A stretch of 64,000 bases of DNA from Arthrobacter livingstonensis (GCF_003219815.1 NZ_QJVD01000017.1:44791-108790); one strand, 5' to 3'; positions 54,347-63,847 are shown, counted from the stretch's first letter. A program made the numbers and translations. The notes: generated from the letters alone by a model not told the origin.

Positions 54347-55912
54347 GTGGCACGCGGAGACGGAAAACTATCCCATGACCTTTTACCCGGCGAAAAGGGA
54401 CCTCAGGACGCTTGCGGCGTTCTGGGCATCTGGGCACCCGGCGAAGAGGTTGCAAAACTAACCTATTACGGGCTTTACTCCCTGCAGCACCGTGGGCAGG
54501 AATCGGCGGGCATCGCTACCAGCGACGGCCTGCGGATCAGCGTGTACAAGGACATGGGGCTCGTTTCCCAAGTCTTTGACGAATCCACGCTGAACACCCT
54601 CACCGGGCATATCGCCGTGGGCCATTGCCGGTATTCGACCACCGGTTCGTCCAATTGGGCCAACGCCCAGCCGACGCTGGGCGCCACCGGGAGTGGCACA
54701 GTGGCTTTGGCGCACAACGGCAACCTGACCAATTCGGCCGAACTCTATGACATGGTTGTGGCCACCGGCGGTGTGCCCACCTCCGGTGAGATGGCGCAGG
54801 GCAACACCTCGGACACGGCCCTCGTCACCACACTGCTCAAGGGTGAGGAGGGCCGCTCGCTGGAGGACACCGCCATCGAGCTGCTGCCCAAGATCCACGG
54901 CGCGTTCTCCTTTGTCTTCATGGACGAGCACACCCTGTACGCGGCCCGTGACCCCCACGGCGTCCGGCCCCTGGTTCTGGGACGGCTGGAAAACGGCTGG
55001 GTGGTTGCCTCCGAGGGCGCCGCCCTGGCCACCATGGGCGCCAGCTTCATCCGTGAAATTGAACCCGGCGAATTCATCGCCATCGATGAAGACGGTGTGC
55101 GCACCCAGCGCTTCGCCGCCGCAACGCCCGCGGGCTGCGTCTTCGAGTACGTCTACCTGGCCCGCCCGGACGCCACCATTGCCGGCCGCTCCGTGTATGA
55201 ATCCCGTGTGGAGATGGGCCGCCAGCTGGCCCGCGAAAACCACGCCGACGCGGACCTGGTCATCCCGGTTCCGGAATCCGGCACCCCGGCCGCCATTGGC
55301 TATGCCGAACAGTCCGGCATCCCGTTTGCCCACGGCTTCGTGAAGAACGCCTACGTTGGACGCACCTTCATCCAACCCAGCGAGACCCTGCGCAAGCTCG
55401 GCATCCGGCTCAAGCTCAACGCGCTGGAGTCAGTGATCCGCGGAAAGCGGATTGTGGTGGTGGACGATTCCATTGTCCGAGGCAACACCCAGCGCGCCGT
55501 CGTGCGCATGCTGCGTGAGGCCGGCGCCGCCGAAGTCCACGTGAAAATTTCTTCCCCGCCGGTACGGTGGCCCTGCTTCTACGGGATCGATTTCGCCTCG
55601 CGCGCCGAGCTGATCGCCAACGGCGCGGCCATTGACGAAATCGCCAAGTCCATTGGCGCGGAATCCCTGGCCTACATCTCCGAGGACGGCATGATCAATG
55701 CCACCTTGCAGCCGCGCGAGAAGCTGTGCACCGCCTGCTTCACCGGCACCTACCCAATCGAACTGCCCTCCAGCGACCGCCTCGGCAAGAACCTGCTGGA
55801 GCGCACCAAGGCCGGCGACTCCACCACCTCCACCGGCTGCGATCCGGGACCGGATGCGGAACTGGAAACCATCCTGACCGACCAAGACCGCACCGCCGCA
55901 GACGGCTCCTAA
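54347..55912 (+). CDS. purF: Amidophosphoribosyltransferase
   Basis: First committed step of purine synthesis: PRPP plus glutamine to phosphoribosylamine. 521 aa, GTG start. A short propeptide precedes the nucleophile Cys in GPQDACGVLGIW (about residue 26). Glutaminase domain blocks: YGLYSLQHRGQESAGIA and VGHCRYSTTGSSNW. The PRPP-binding motif is RIVVVDDSIVRGNT. The C-terminal Cys residues of the iron-sulfur type are present in CTACFTGTYPIELP. It is followed by purM 38 bp later. Confidence 0.96.
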   Translation: MARGDGKLSHDLLPGEKGPQDACGVLGIWAPGEEVAKLTYYGLYSLQHRGQESAGIATSDGLRISVYKDMGLVSQVFDESTLNTLTGHIAVGHCRYSTTGSSNWANAQPTLGATGSGTVALAHNGNLTNSAELYDMVVATGGVPTSGEMAQGNTSDTALVTTLLKGEEGRSLEDTAIELLPKIHGAFSFVFMDEHTLYAARDPHGVRPLVLGRLENGWVVASEGAALATMGASFIREIEPGEFIAIDEDGVRTQRFAAATPAGCVFEYVYLARPDATIAGRSVYESRVEMGRQLARENHADADLVIPVPESGTPAAIGYAEQSGIPFAHGFVKNAYVGRTFIQPSETLRKLGIRLKLNALESVIRGKRIVVVDDSIVRGNTQRAVVRMLREAGAAEVHVKISSPPVRWPCFYGIDFASRAELIANGAAIDEIAKSIGAESLAYISEDGMINATLQPREKLCTACFTGTYPIELPSSDRLGKNLLERTKAGDSTTSTGCDPGPDAELETILTDQDRTAADGS

Positions 55913-55950
55913 GCACCCGGCTCCCAAGAAACTTGCCAGAAAGAGACGCC

Positions 55951-57093
55951 ATGACCAACGCCTCCCAGGACTCCACCTCCATCACCTACGCCAGCGCCGG
56001 AGTTGACACCGAGGCAGGGGATCGCGCCGTCGAGCTCATGAAGGAGGCCGTCAAGGCCACCCACGGCCCGTCCGTGATTGGCGGTTTTGGCGGATTCGCC
56101 GGGCTGTACGACGTCTCCAAGCTGCTCACGTACAAGAAGCCGTACCTGGCCACGTCCACCGACGGCGTGGGCACCAAGGTGGCCATTGCCCAGGCCATGG
56201 ACATCCACGACACCATCGGCTTTGACCTGGTCGGCATGGTGGTCGATGACATCGTCGTGGTCGGTGCTGAGCCGCTGTTCATGACCGACTACATCGCCAC
56301 GGGCAAGGTAGTCCCGGAGCGCGTGGCGGACATTGTGCGCGGCATCGCGGCAGCCTGCAAGGTGGCCGGAACCGCGTTGGTGGGCGGCGAAACCGCCGAA
56401 CATCCCGGCCTGCTGGCGCCCGACGAGTACGACGTTGCCGGCGCCTGCACCGGCGTCGTCGAGGCGGACCTCCTGCTGGGACCCGAGCGCGTGCGGACCG
56501 GCGACGTCATCATCGGCATGGCCTCCTCCGGCCTGCACTCCAACGGCTACTCCCTGGTGCGCCGGGTCATCAACCACGCCGGCTGGGCCCTGGACCGTCA
56601 GGTTTCCGAACTGGGCCGCACTTTGGGCGAGGAACTCCTCGAGCCCACCCGCGTATACGCCGCCGACTGCCTGGACCTGACCCGTTTCCTGCCCGTCACC
56701 GGTAAAAAGGCCGTCCACGGCTTCAGCCACGTCACCGGCGGTGGCCTGGCCGCCAACCTCGCCCGCGTGCTGCCGCAAGGCCTCATCGCCACGGTGGACC
56801 GCTCCACGTGGAGCCTGCCGGCCATCTTCAACCTTGTTTCACAGCTGGGGAATGTGCCACTGGCCGATCTGGAGCGCACACTCAACCTCGGCGTGGGCAT
56901 GGTGGCCGTCGTGTCCGCCGACGCCGCCGACGCCGCCGTGGAGCGCCTGAACTCCCGCGGCCTTCCGTCATGGGTCATGGGCACCGTCACCACCGAGGCC
57001 TCCGACGCCGACCGCACAGGGTCCGATTACACCCAGGGTGCCAAGGGTGTCGATGGCGGCGCCGTCCGCCTGATGGGCAACTACGCTTCCTAG
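55951..57093 (+). CDS. purM: Phosphoribosylformylglycinamidine cyclo-ligase (AIR synthetase)
   Basis: Converts FGAM to AIR with ATP. 380 aa from ATG 55951 (AGAAAGAGACG upstream). Seen: GGFGGFAGLYD, STDGVGTKVAIAQAMD, GMVVDDIVVVGAEPLFMTDYIA, ALVGGETAEHPGL and SGLHSNGYSLVRRV, and ITGGGLAANL-like HVTGGGLAANLARVLP. It completes the purF-purM pair. Three hairpins follow before the convergent DUF3073 gene. Confidence 0.96.
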   Translation: MTNASQDSTSITYASAGVDTEAGDRAVELMKEAVKATHGPSVIGGFGGFAGLYDVSKLLTYKKPYLATSTDGVGTKVAIAQAMDIHDTIGFDLVGMVVDDIVVVGAEPLFMTDYIATGKVVPERVADIVRGIAAACKVAGTALVGGETAEHPGLLAPDEYDVAGACTGVVEADLLLGPERVRTGDVIIGMASSGLHSNGYSLVRRVINHAGWALDRQVSELGRTLGEELLEPTRVYAADCLDLTRFLPVTGKKAVHGFSHVTGGGLAANLARVLPQGLIATVDRSTWSLPAIFNLVSQLGNVPLADLERTLNLGVGMVAVVSADAADAAVERLNSRGLPSWVMGTVTTEASDADRTGSDYTQGAKGVDGGAVRLMGNYAS

Positions 57094-57469
57094 AAATCGG
57101 ATGCAACACCCGGCGGCGGCCCTGACTCTTTGGTAGGTTCCGCCGCCGCGCATTAACTCTCGGCCTTGGCGGCCGTGGCGCACGGTTACAGCGTAACGGT
57201 GCGTACGTCCAAACCCGCTAGTGACTCTTGGGCAGTCCCGCCGTGGTCGCCGAGCCAAGGCACAGCAGGGGTGGGCAGGTTGGTCTGATTGCGTGGGCCC
57301 CGAAGCAGAAATGACACCGATCCCGCTTTATGATCCCGGGATTCCGGTGTCCGAAAGCGGGACCGGTGTCATTTCCGCGTAAATGCAAACAACAAAATCC
57401 CCGCCCGTCGCCGGAGCCCCCAGGCTCTGCGTCGTGCAGGGTTTGTTGCGTTAGGTGAGCTACGCGTCC
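57094..57469. terminator. Convergent intergenic region with three hairpins (purM/DUF3073)
   Basis: 376 bp without a gene. It contains CGGCGGCGG (57111-57119) with CCGCCGCCG (57140-57148). CGCACGGTTAC (57179-57189) pairs with GTAACGGTGCG (57193-57203; one mismatch, 3-base loop). A 22-bp pair follows at 57308-57329 and 57354-57375 (GAAATGACACCGATCCCGC arm, one mismatch, 24-base loop). The last is like the long palindromes after acs and crp. Confidence 0.75.
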
Positions 57470-57700
57470 CTAGCCAATGCGGCGGGAGTCTGCCTCGTCG
57501 TCGTCCTCAATCTGATCCGCATATTTGTCTTCATATGCCGAATAGTCAGGCTCTGCGGGAACCTCAATGTGATGGCTCGGGGCTCGCCGAGTAGTCGCAC
57601 CGAGCTCTTTTTGCAGAGCTGAATAGTCAGTGTTCGGGGAGTAGTACTTGATGTCCCGAGCCTGCTTGGTAGCCTTCGCCTTTTGACGGCCGCGCCCCAT
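57470..57700 (-). CDS. DUF3073 family protein
   Basis: A 76-aa actinobacterial protein starting MGRGRQKAKATKQARDIKYY, the family hallmark, with an acidic C-terminus (EDKYADQIEDDDEAD). Function unknown. Its place facing purM matches Rv0810c of M. tuberculosis. AAAGGGGG lies upstream of ATG 57700. Confidence 0.92.
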   Translation of the reverse strand: MGRGRQKAKATKQARDIKYYSPNTDYSALQKELGATTRRAPSHHIEVPAEPDYSAYEDKYADQIEDDDEADSRRIG

Positions 57701-58026
57701 GGCGTGACCCCCTTTTTACACTTGGACCGGAGGTGGTCGCTCGGCTGAGAGCGAGGCTCCGGAATATTCGGTCAATTTGTCGTACTCCTAGATTACATGA
57801 GTTCGGCACCGGCTGCGCCCGCCCATGGGCTGGCGTCACGCCCGGGCCAATAAATTTCCGCGACGACCGTGAAATGTTCGGTAGAGTCGAGGAGACGGGG
57901 AGTCAGCTCCCGAAGGCGAAACATTATTTGCGCCATGGGTAAGGCCAATTTCCTTTTGTCCAGGCGACAAATTCCAGGCGGTAGATTTGTGCTGGCCGCC
58001 GGCGCAGCAGGGAAGGTTAGTTCTTC
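57701..58026. promoter_or_regulatory. Divergent intergenic region DUF3073 / septum-formation protein
   Basis: 326 bp, no gene seen. It presumably carries both promoters; a GGGAG-TCAG-CTCCC hairpin lies at 57899-57912. AGGGAAGG (58009-58016) may be the ribosome site of the next gene. No operator could be recognised. Confidence 0.4.
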
Positions 58027-59910
58027 ATGAACGATCACGACAACGCAAACGGCCACGATCCTCAGGCCGCTCCGCCCGCCGATTCGGTGCCCGATGCGGA
58101 AGCGGTGCCCGACGCGGCGCAGGAGCCCCGACTTTCCGGAACCGAATACGAATTTGCCGAACCCCAGTTGGGCGCCGCCGAAATCAGCTCCGAAGTTGCC
58201 GAGACCGTGGACCTGGACAAGGTCCAGGCCGAAACCGCGGCGGTGGAACGCGAAGCCGAACGCTCCACGCAGCTTGCCGCCTCGGAGGTCATCTCCTCTG
58301 TGCCGCCAGCCAACGTGGACTTCAAGGCCCCTGCCGCCGAGACTGGCTGGGACGTTGACGAATCCACAGTGCTGCGCACGGATTTCACCAAGCCACCTGT
58401 GGCGAACAACCCTTGGACCAACAAGGCCGGCCCGGCAGATTCCCCCGAGACCGATGGGGCTTTGGGGGCCCCTGCGGAATCGACGGCAGCGCCCGCCGGG
58501 GAAGCCCAGCCAACCGCAGCGCCCGCCGGGGAGCCTCCCGCAGTTGCAAAGGACGCCGCGACAGACTCGCCGCAGAGCAGCCGGACCGCTTCGACTGCCC
58601 CGCAGGCAGCGCCGGCCCAGCCGGCTTTTCCGCCTCGCTCCGTCCAGCCGTCCACCCCTGACGCGCACGAACCTGACGGGCAGGTTCCTGACATGCACGA
58701 TCCTGACATGCACGACGCCGGCCGGCCACCGGCAGCCCCTCCCGCCGGGCCCGAGGCCGAGGCAGGAGCAGAACAAGGCGGCGCCAAGGAACTTGCGGAA
58801 GGTGAACGCGTCCAGGGCGGCGCTCCTGAGGGGGGCCCTGCCCGACGCCCGTATGTGGGCCGCGGCATCGACGACGGTTCCGGCTGGCATCGGCCCGAAA
58901 CCCCGTGGCAGCAGTCAGCAACGCCATGGCAGCCACGGGCCAATGCCTGGCAGTCACCCGGCCAGGTCGCCCAGGGCGTTGCTGATGCAGCAGCCGCAGC
59001 GGGGCTCGCTGCGTCCGAGGCTGCAAAGGGCAGTGCTGCCACGGAGACACCCAACGAGCCCCAAGGCGCCTCCGCCCAGCCCGAACGGCCGGACCAGCCC
59101 GGCTACCAGCCTCCGTACGGCAGCCCCGCAGCTCCCGGCAACCAGCCCGGCGTGCAGCCGCCCCATGGCAGCAACCCATCCCATGGCACCTCGAGCCAAC
59201 CTGGCACCGCTGTCCACGGCGGAAATCCTTCACAAAATGCAGGCCCGTCCGGAGCACCTGCCATCCCGCCGGTACCTGGCTATCCCGGCCAGGGCGGTCC
59301 CGGCCAGCCCGGCGGGACCCAGGGTTCCGGCACGCCGGGATCGCCCGGAAACAAGAACAAGCTGTTCATCATTCTCGGTGTGGTCGTGATTGGCCTGTTT
59401 CTGGTGGGGCTACTGATCTGGATGGTGCTCAACCTGTTCGCTGGCAGCACCAAGGCTGACTCGTCCGGCCACCAGCCCGTCACCGCGACCGCCGGCAGCA
59501 GCAGCTCCGGCCAACCCTCAGCTGCGCAGAGGGCCAGCAGCGAGCTGGATGTCATCCTGGCAAAGGCAACACCGGAGGAGTGGTTCGACGGCGACTGCCT
59601 GCGCGGCTACACCACCTTTTCCCAACCAGCCGATGTGGTCGTCTGCAACAGCCCACACTCTGCCCAGGTGGTAAATTCCCACATTTACGCTGACTCGGAT
59701 ACCTTCCCAGGCGACAATGCGCTGGCGGACATGGGCACGAAGGCCTGTAAGACGGCCCCTGTGACGGATGCCGCCAAGGCCTACAAGGGCTTGAAGGAAT
59801 TCCAGACCTATCCGTCGGAAAACTCGTGGAATATGGTCAATGACCGCACAGTGCACTGCATTGCGGTTGATCCCTCGGGCGAGAACTTGACGACCTCACT
59901 CATCAAGTAA
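58027..59910 (+). CDS. Septum-formation-family membrane protein with long disordered N-terminus
   Basis: A 627-aa protein. The first 440 residues are low complexity, rich in Ala, Pro, Gly and Gln, and probably cytoplasmic and disordered (GAPAESTAAPAGEAQPTAAP; QPGYQPPYGSPAAPGNQPG). One transmembrane helix (LFIILGVVVIGLFLVGLLIW) lies near residue 450. The outer C-terminal 120 residues match the septum-formation type domain: EEWFDGDCLRGYTTFSQPADVVVCNSPHSAQVV with paired cysteines. A division or envelope role is only suggested by family naming. It ends at a strong bidirectional terminator before clpB. Confidence 0.82.
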   Translation: MNDHDNANGHDPQAAPPADSVPDAEAVPDAAQEPRLSGTEYEFAEPQLGAAEISSEVAETVDLDKVQAETAAVEREAERSTQLAASEVISSVPPANVDFKAPAAETGWDVDESTVLRTDFTKPPVANNPWTNKAGPADSPETDGALGAPAESTAAPAGEAQPTAAPAGEPPAVAKDAATDSPQSSRTASTAPQAAPAQPAFPPRSVQPSTPDAHEPDGQVPDMHDPDMHDAGRPPAAPPAGPEAEAGAEQGGAKELAEGERVQGGAPEGGPARRPYVGRGIDDGSGWHRPETPWQQSATPWQPRANAWQSPGQVAQGVADAAAAAGLAASEAAKGSAATETPNEPQGASAQPERPDQPGYQPPYGSPAAPGNQPGVQPPHGSNPSHGTSSQPGTAVHGGNPSQNAGPSGAPAIPPVPGYPGQGGPGQPGGTQGSGTPGSPGNKNKLFIILGVVVIGLFLVGLLIWMVLNLFAGSTKADSSGHQPVTATAGSSSSGQPSAAQRASSELDVILAKATPEEWFDGDCLRGYTTFSQPADVVVCNSPHSAQVVNSHIYADSDTFPGDNALADMGTKACKTAPVTDAAKAYKGLKEFQTYPSENSWNMVNDRTVHCIAVDPSGENLTTSLIK

Positions 59911-59920
59911 GGCGCCCAAC

Positions 59921-59966
59921 AAAAGGGGCTGTTCCGGTGGAAATTACCACCGGAACAGCCCCTTTT
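59921..59966. terminator. Bidirectional intrinsic terminator
   Basis: 20-bp perfect arms AAAAGGGGCTGTTCCGGTGG (59921-59940) and its reverse complement (59947-59966) with a 6-base loop, flanked by A-run and T-run. It lies between the convergent membrane-protein gene and clpB. Confidence 0.95.
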
Positions 59967-59980
59967 GTTCGAGTCGCGGG

Positions 59981-62602
59981 CTACTTGCGCCGGACGGTCA
60001 GCCCCGACTCGCCAGCGGGAACGTCGGCCATGGTGAGCGCATCGAAGTCCGCTGCCGTGTCCACCAGGACGGTGTCGCCGTCGGTGATGGCGCCGGAGAG
60101 AATCTCCTTGGCCAGGCGGTCGCCAATCTGCCGCTGGACCAGCCGGCGAAGCGGCCGGGCGCCGTACGCGGGGTCGTAGCCGGACAACGCCAGCCACGCC
60201 TTGGCCGAATCCGTCACCTCCAGCGTCAGGCGCCGGCTGTACAGCCGGGCGGCAAGCGCCTGGACCTGCAGCTCCACAATCCTGGAGAGCTCGTCCACGC
60301 TCAGTGCGTCAAACATGACAATCTCATCGAGGCGGTTCAGGAACTCCGGCTTGAACGATGCCTCCACGATGGACATGACGGCCCGGTGCTTCTCGTCGTC
60401 GGACAGTGAAGGATCCACCAGGAACTGCGAACCCAGGTTCGAGGTAAGCACCACAATGACGTTGCGGAAATCAACGGTGCGGCCCTGCCCGTCGGTGAGG
60501 CGTCCGTCGTCGAACACCTGGAGCAGGATGTCAAAGACTTCCGGGTGGGCCTTCTCCACCTCATCCAGCAGCACCACGGAATACGGACGACGCCGGACGG
60601 CCTCAGTGAGCTGGCCGCCCTCGTCGTAGCCAACGTAGCCGGGAGGGGCGCCGACCAGCCGGGAGACGGAGTGCTTCTCCGAATACTCGCTCATGTCGAT
60701 GCGGATCATGGCGCGCTCGTCGTCGAAGAGGAAGTCGGCAAGGGCCTTGGCCAGCTCCGTCTTACCCACACCGGTGGGGCCCAGGAACAGGAAGGAACCG
60801 GTGGGCCGGTCGGGGTCGCTGATGCCGGCCCGGGCCCGGCGAACGGCGTCGGACACCGCTGTCACGGCCTTGGACTGGCCAATCAACCGGGACCCCAGCA
60901 CCTGCTCCATCTGCAACAGCTTTTGGCTTTCGCCCTGGAGCATGCGCCCGGCGGGGATGCCCGTCCAGGCGGAAATGACCTCGGCAATGTCGTCGGCGGT
61001 GACTTCCTCGGCCACCATGAGCTCGGGTTTGTCGGAGGATTCCTCCTCGGCCGCCGCCGCTTCCAACTCACGCTGCAGCGCGGGAATCTCGCCGTAGAGC
61101 ATCCGCGAGGCCAATTCCAGATCGCCGTCGCGCTGGGCCTTGTCCGCCACCGAGCGCAGCTCGTCGAGCTTGGCCTTCAGGTCGCCAACCCTGTTCAGGC
61201 CCGCCTTTTCAGCATCCCACCGGGCGTTGAGGGCGGCGAGCTCCTCCTTCTTGTCCGCCATGTCGGCGCGCAGGGCCTCCAGGCGTTCCACCGACGCCGC
61301 GTCGCTCTCCCCCGAAAGGGCCAGCTCTTCCATGGTCAAACGGTCGACGGCGCGGCGGAGCTGGTCGATCTCCTCCGGCGCCGAATCGATCTCCATGCGC
61401 AGGCGGGACGCGGCCTCGTCCATCAGGTCGATCGCCTTGTCCGGCAGCTGGCGGCCGCTGATGTAGCGGTTCGACAATGTCGCTGCGGCAACCAGCGCGG
61501 AGTCGGCGATGGCCACCTTGTGGTGCGCCTCGTAGCGTTCCTTGAGGCCGCGCAGGATCCCGATCGTGTCATCGACGCTGGGCTCGCCCACGTACACCTG
61601 CTGGAAGCGGCGCTCCAGGGCGGGATCCTTTTCAATGTTTTGGCGGTATTCATCCAGTGTGGTGGCACCGATCAGGCGCAGCTCGCCGCGGGCCAGCATG
61701 GGCTTGAGCATGTTGCCCGCGTCCATGGAGCCCTCGGACGCACCCGCACCCACCACGGTGTGGATCTCGTCAATGAACGTCACGATCTGCCCGTCGGAGG
61801 CCTTGATCTCCTCCAGCACGGCCTTGAGGCGTTCCTCAAATTCTCCGCGGTACTTGGCACCGGCCACCATCGAGGCCAGATCCAGGCTGATGAGAGACTT
61901 GCCGCGCAGGGATTCGGGCACGTCCCCGGCCACCATACGCTGTGCCAGGCCTTCGACCACCGCGGTCTTGCCCACGCCGGGCTCGCCAATGAGCACGGGG
62001 TTGTTCTTGGTGCGGCGGCTGAGCACCTGGATGACGCGGCGGATCTCTGAGTCGCGGCCGATCACCGGGTCCAACTTGCCGGAACGGGCGATCGCGGTCA
62101 TGTCCACGCCGAACTTCTCCAGAGCCTCGAAAGTGTTCTCGGGATCAGGTGTAGTGACCTTGCCATCTCCGCGAACAGTGGGCAACGCCGCGTCCAGCGC
62201 AGCCCTTGAGGCACCTGCGCCGCGCAAGGCACTTCCTGTTGCTCCGGCGTCGTCCGCGAGGCCCAGAAGCAGGTGTTCGGTGGAGACATAGCCGTCACCC
62301 ATGCGCTCGGCGGCCTGCTGCGCGGCCTGGACAGCGAGCAGCGTGTTGCGGCTGAGCTGGGCCTGCGCCACGGAGGTGCCGGACGACGCCGGGAGGTTGT
62401 GGATGGCGGTGCTCGCGGCGACACCGACCGCATCCGGGTCGACGCCGGCAGCCTTCAGGAGTGCGACGGCGACACCCTGGCGCTGGTCCATGAGTGCCTT
62501 GAGCAGATGGGCAGGTTCGACCGTGGGATTTCCCGCCGTGGAGGCGTTCATGGCGGCGGCCGAAAGAGCCTCCTGGCTCTTCGTGGTGAATTTGGTGTCC
62601 AA
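59981..62602 (-). CDS. clpB: ATP-dependent disaggregase ClpB
   Basis: Hsp100 chaperone that rescues aggregated proteins with DnaK. TTG 62602 with GAAAGGAC upstream gives 873 aa beginning [17 protein letters not shown], the normal ClpB N-terminus; the frame extends further upstream without a better site. Domains: Clp N repeat (1-150), AAA1 with [15 protein letters not shown] and [11 protein letters not shown], coiled-coil middle domain (about 410-530), AAA2 with [15 protein letters not shown] and [14 protein letters not shown]. No ClpP-binding loop is expected in ClpB. A HAIR operator lies upstream. Confidence 0.96.
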   Translation of the reverse strand: MDTKFTTKSQEALSAAAMNASTAGNPTVEPAHLLKALMDQRQGVAVALLKAAGVDPDAVGVAASTAIHNLPASSGTSVAQAQLSRNTLLAVQAAQQAAERMGDGYVSTEHLLLGLADDAGATGSALRGAGASRAALDAALPTVRGDGKVTTPDPENTFEALEKFGVDMTAIARSGKLDPVIGRDSEIRRVIQVLSRRTKNNPVLIGEPGVGKTAVVEGLAQRMVAGDVPESLRGKSLISLDLASMVAGAKYRGEFEERLKAVLEEIKASDGQIVTFIDEIHTVVGAGASEGSMDAGNMLKPMLARGELRLIGATTLDEYRQNIEKDPALERRFQQVYVGEPSVDDTIGILRGLKERYEAHHKVAIADSALVAAATLSNRYISGRQLPDKAIDLMDEAASRLRMEIDSAPEEIDQLRRAVDRLTMEELALSGESDAASVERLEALRADMADKKEELAALNARWDAEKAGLNRVGDLKAKLDELRSVADKAQRDGDLELASRMLYGEIPALQRELEAAAAEEESSDKPELMVAEEVTADDIAEVISAWTGIPAGRMLQGESQKLLQMEQVLGSRLIGQSKAVTAVSDAVRRARAGISDPDRPTGSFLFLGPTGVGKTELAKALADFLFDDERAMIRIDMSEYSEKHSVSRLVGAPPGYVGYDEGGQLTEAVRRRPYSVVLLDEVEKAHPEVFDILLQVFDDGRLTDGQGRTVDFRNVIVVLTSNLGSQFLVDPSLSDDEKHRAVMSIVEASFKPEFLNRLDEIVMFDALSVDELSRIVELQVQALAARLYSRRLTLEVTDSAKAWLALSGYDPAYGARPLRRLVQRQIGDRLAKEILSGAITDGDTVLVDTAADFDALTMADVPAGESGLTVRRK

Positions 62603-62645
62603 GAGAGGTCCTTTCAGGGGCTGCTTTGGGAGTGATCGTGTCGAA

Positions 62646-62666
62646 CTTGAGTCTAGTACGCTCAAG
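62646..62666. promoter_or_regulatory. HAIR-like operator (HspR) upstream of clpB
   Basis: CTTGAGT-CTAGTAC-GCTCAAG matches the HAIR consensus CTTGAGT-N7-ACTCAAG with one mismatch, 44 bp before the clpB start. In Streptomyces and Mycobacterium this element binds the repressor HspR in front of dnaK and clpB. No hspR gene is in this window. Confidence 0.85.
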
Positions 62667-62717
62667 TTCGCATTCGTCACTTTGCAGCTTTGTTTCTTCC
62701 CACGGCGAAATTGAATC

Positions 62718-62751
62718 TTGACCTTGCCGCAGCGTCAACGTTTAGCGTTGA
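62718..62751 (+). promoter_or_regulatory. MerR-type promoter of the TipA-like gene
   Basis: TTGACC (62718-62723) and TAGCGT (62743-62748) are separated by 19 bp, the stretched spacing typical of MerR-activated promoters. Dyads TTGAC/GTCAA (62718-62738) and TCAACG/CGTTGA (62735-62751) overlap it. The -10 ends 7 bp before ATG 62756, so the mRNA would be nearly leaderless. Confidence 0.6.
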
Positions 62752-62755
62752 TTCC

Positions 62756-63523
62756 ATGGACGTTAGCGATTGGCCCATTTCGCAGATTGCAGCCCTCACC
62801 GGGACCACCAGCAGGACGCTGCGCCATTACGATTCCGTGGGGCTGCTGGCACCGAGCAGGATCGCCGGCAACGGCTACCGGCACTACGACCAGGCTGCAC
62901 TGGTGCGGCTGCAGCGGATTCTGCTGCTCCGGGAGCTCGGACTGGGCCTGCCGGCGATTGCCGACGTCTTGGACCACCAGGAATCGGCCACCACCGCGCT
63001 GGAGACCCACGTTGCCTGGCTCCGGACCGAGCAGGAAAGGCTGAGCAGGCAGATTACGTCAGTGGTAAAGACCATTGACTCCCTACGAAAAGGAGAAGCC
63101 ATCATGGCCGAGAACATGTTTGACGGCTTTGACCACACGCAATACAAGGACGAAGTCGAACAGCGGTGGGGCAAGGACGCATATGCCCGGAGCGACTCCT
63201 GGTGGAACGGCATGGGCGCCGTGGGCCAGGCTGCCTGGAAGGAGCGCATGGCCGCCCTGAACCGGGACTGGATTGCCGCGTTTTCCAACGGAACTGCACC
63301 AGACTCAGCGGAGGCGCAGGCGTTGGCTTGGCGCCACGTGGAGTGGCTGGCGTCCATTCCGGGAACACCGGCAGCCACTCCGGGCGGCGATCTCAGGGGA
63401 TATGTGACGGGGCTGAGTGGGATGTATGTGGCCGATCCCCGCTTTGGCGCCAACTACGGCGGCGAGGCAGGCGCCTCGTTTGTCCGGGATACCCTGGCCG
63501 TTTACGCGGAACGGGAGCTGTAG
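62756..63523 (+). CDS. TipA-like MerR-family regulator
   Basis: Drug-sensing activator of the TipAL type, 255 aa. The N-terminal MerR winged helix reads ISQIAALTGTTSRTLRHYDSVGLL and is followed by a coiled coil (about 80-115). Then comes a TipAS_antibiotic-recognition domain of about 140 residues: MFDGFDHTQYKDEVEQRWG, SDSWWNGMG, and the C-terminal YVADPRFGANYGG. In S. lividans TipA binds thiostrepton-like cyclic peptides, with which it reacts through a Cys; no Cys is visible in this protein, so covalent capture is not expected. ATG 62756 is divergent from clpB. Confidence 0.88.
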   Translation: MDVSDWPISQIAALTGTTSRTLRHYDSVGLLAPSRIAGNGYRHYDQAALVRLQRILLLRELGLGLPAIADVLDHQESATTALETHVAWLRTEQERLSRQITSVVKTIDSLRKGEAIMAENMFDGFDHTQYKDEVEQRWGKDAYARSDSWWNGMGAVGQAAWKERMAALNRDWIAAFSNGTAPDSAEAQALAWRHVEWLASIPGTPAATPGGDLRGYVTGLSGMYVADPRFGANYGGEAGASFVRDTLAVYAEREL

Positions 63524-63561
63524 GCTCCGTTTCTGGTAGACGTGCCCGCCAGCCCCTGCGC

Positions 63562-63637
63562 CGACGCCGTATCACCTTTGGCGCGTTATTCCAGAACGCC
63601 ATATCACCGTTGGCGGTGAAATGCCGGACGCCGTATC
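63562..63637. repeat. Second locus of the GACGCCGTATCACC palindrome family
   Basis: CGACGCCGTATCACCTTTGG at 63562-63581 is identical to the repeats after crp. AGAACGCCATATCACC (63594-63609) corresponds to AGAACGCGGTATCACC there, and GACGCCGTATCAGCG (63628-63642) is a third partial unit. Here the units are direct, without the inverted arms seen at 17.9 kb. Confidence 0.88.
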
Positions 63638-63700
63638 AGCGTAGGGGTGGTTTCGCTGAACGCTCGCGCACCAACCGTGGGTGCGGCCCCCGCGTTCACT

Positions 63701-63785
63701 CCCCGGGCCTCGTCCCGGCGGTGTCCGGCGGTCATTCCCCGGGCCTCGTCCCGGTGGTGTCCGGCGGTCATTCCCCGGGGTCGTG
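63701..63785. repeat. 36-bp tandem repeat (two full, one partial)
   Basis: Units start CCCCGGGCCTCGTCCCGG at 63701 and 63737, with a divergent third at 63773 (CCCCGGGGTCGTGTCCCGGGG). The full units differ by one base and each contains GTGTCCGGCGGTCATT. Confidence 0.9.
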
Positions 63786-63847
63786 TCCCGGGGCCGTGCG
63801 ACGGGAATCAGGGACAAGCAAGTCAGAAAAAATAATTAGAATAAATC

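Noticed and set aside
57733-57942. Short plus-strand frame in the DUF3073/septum-protein intergene
   Set aside because: Basic, repeat-free but unconserved-looking composition, no ribosome site, and it overlaps the likely promoters of two real genes.
60545-62050. 501-codon plus-strand frame opposite clpB
   Set aside because: Shadow of clpB, whose motifs are complete on the minus strand.
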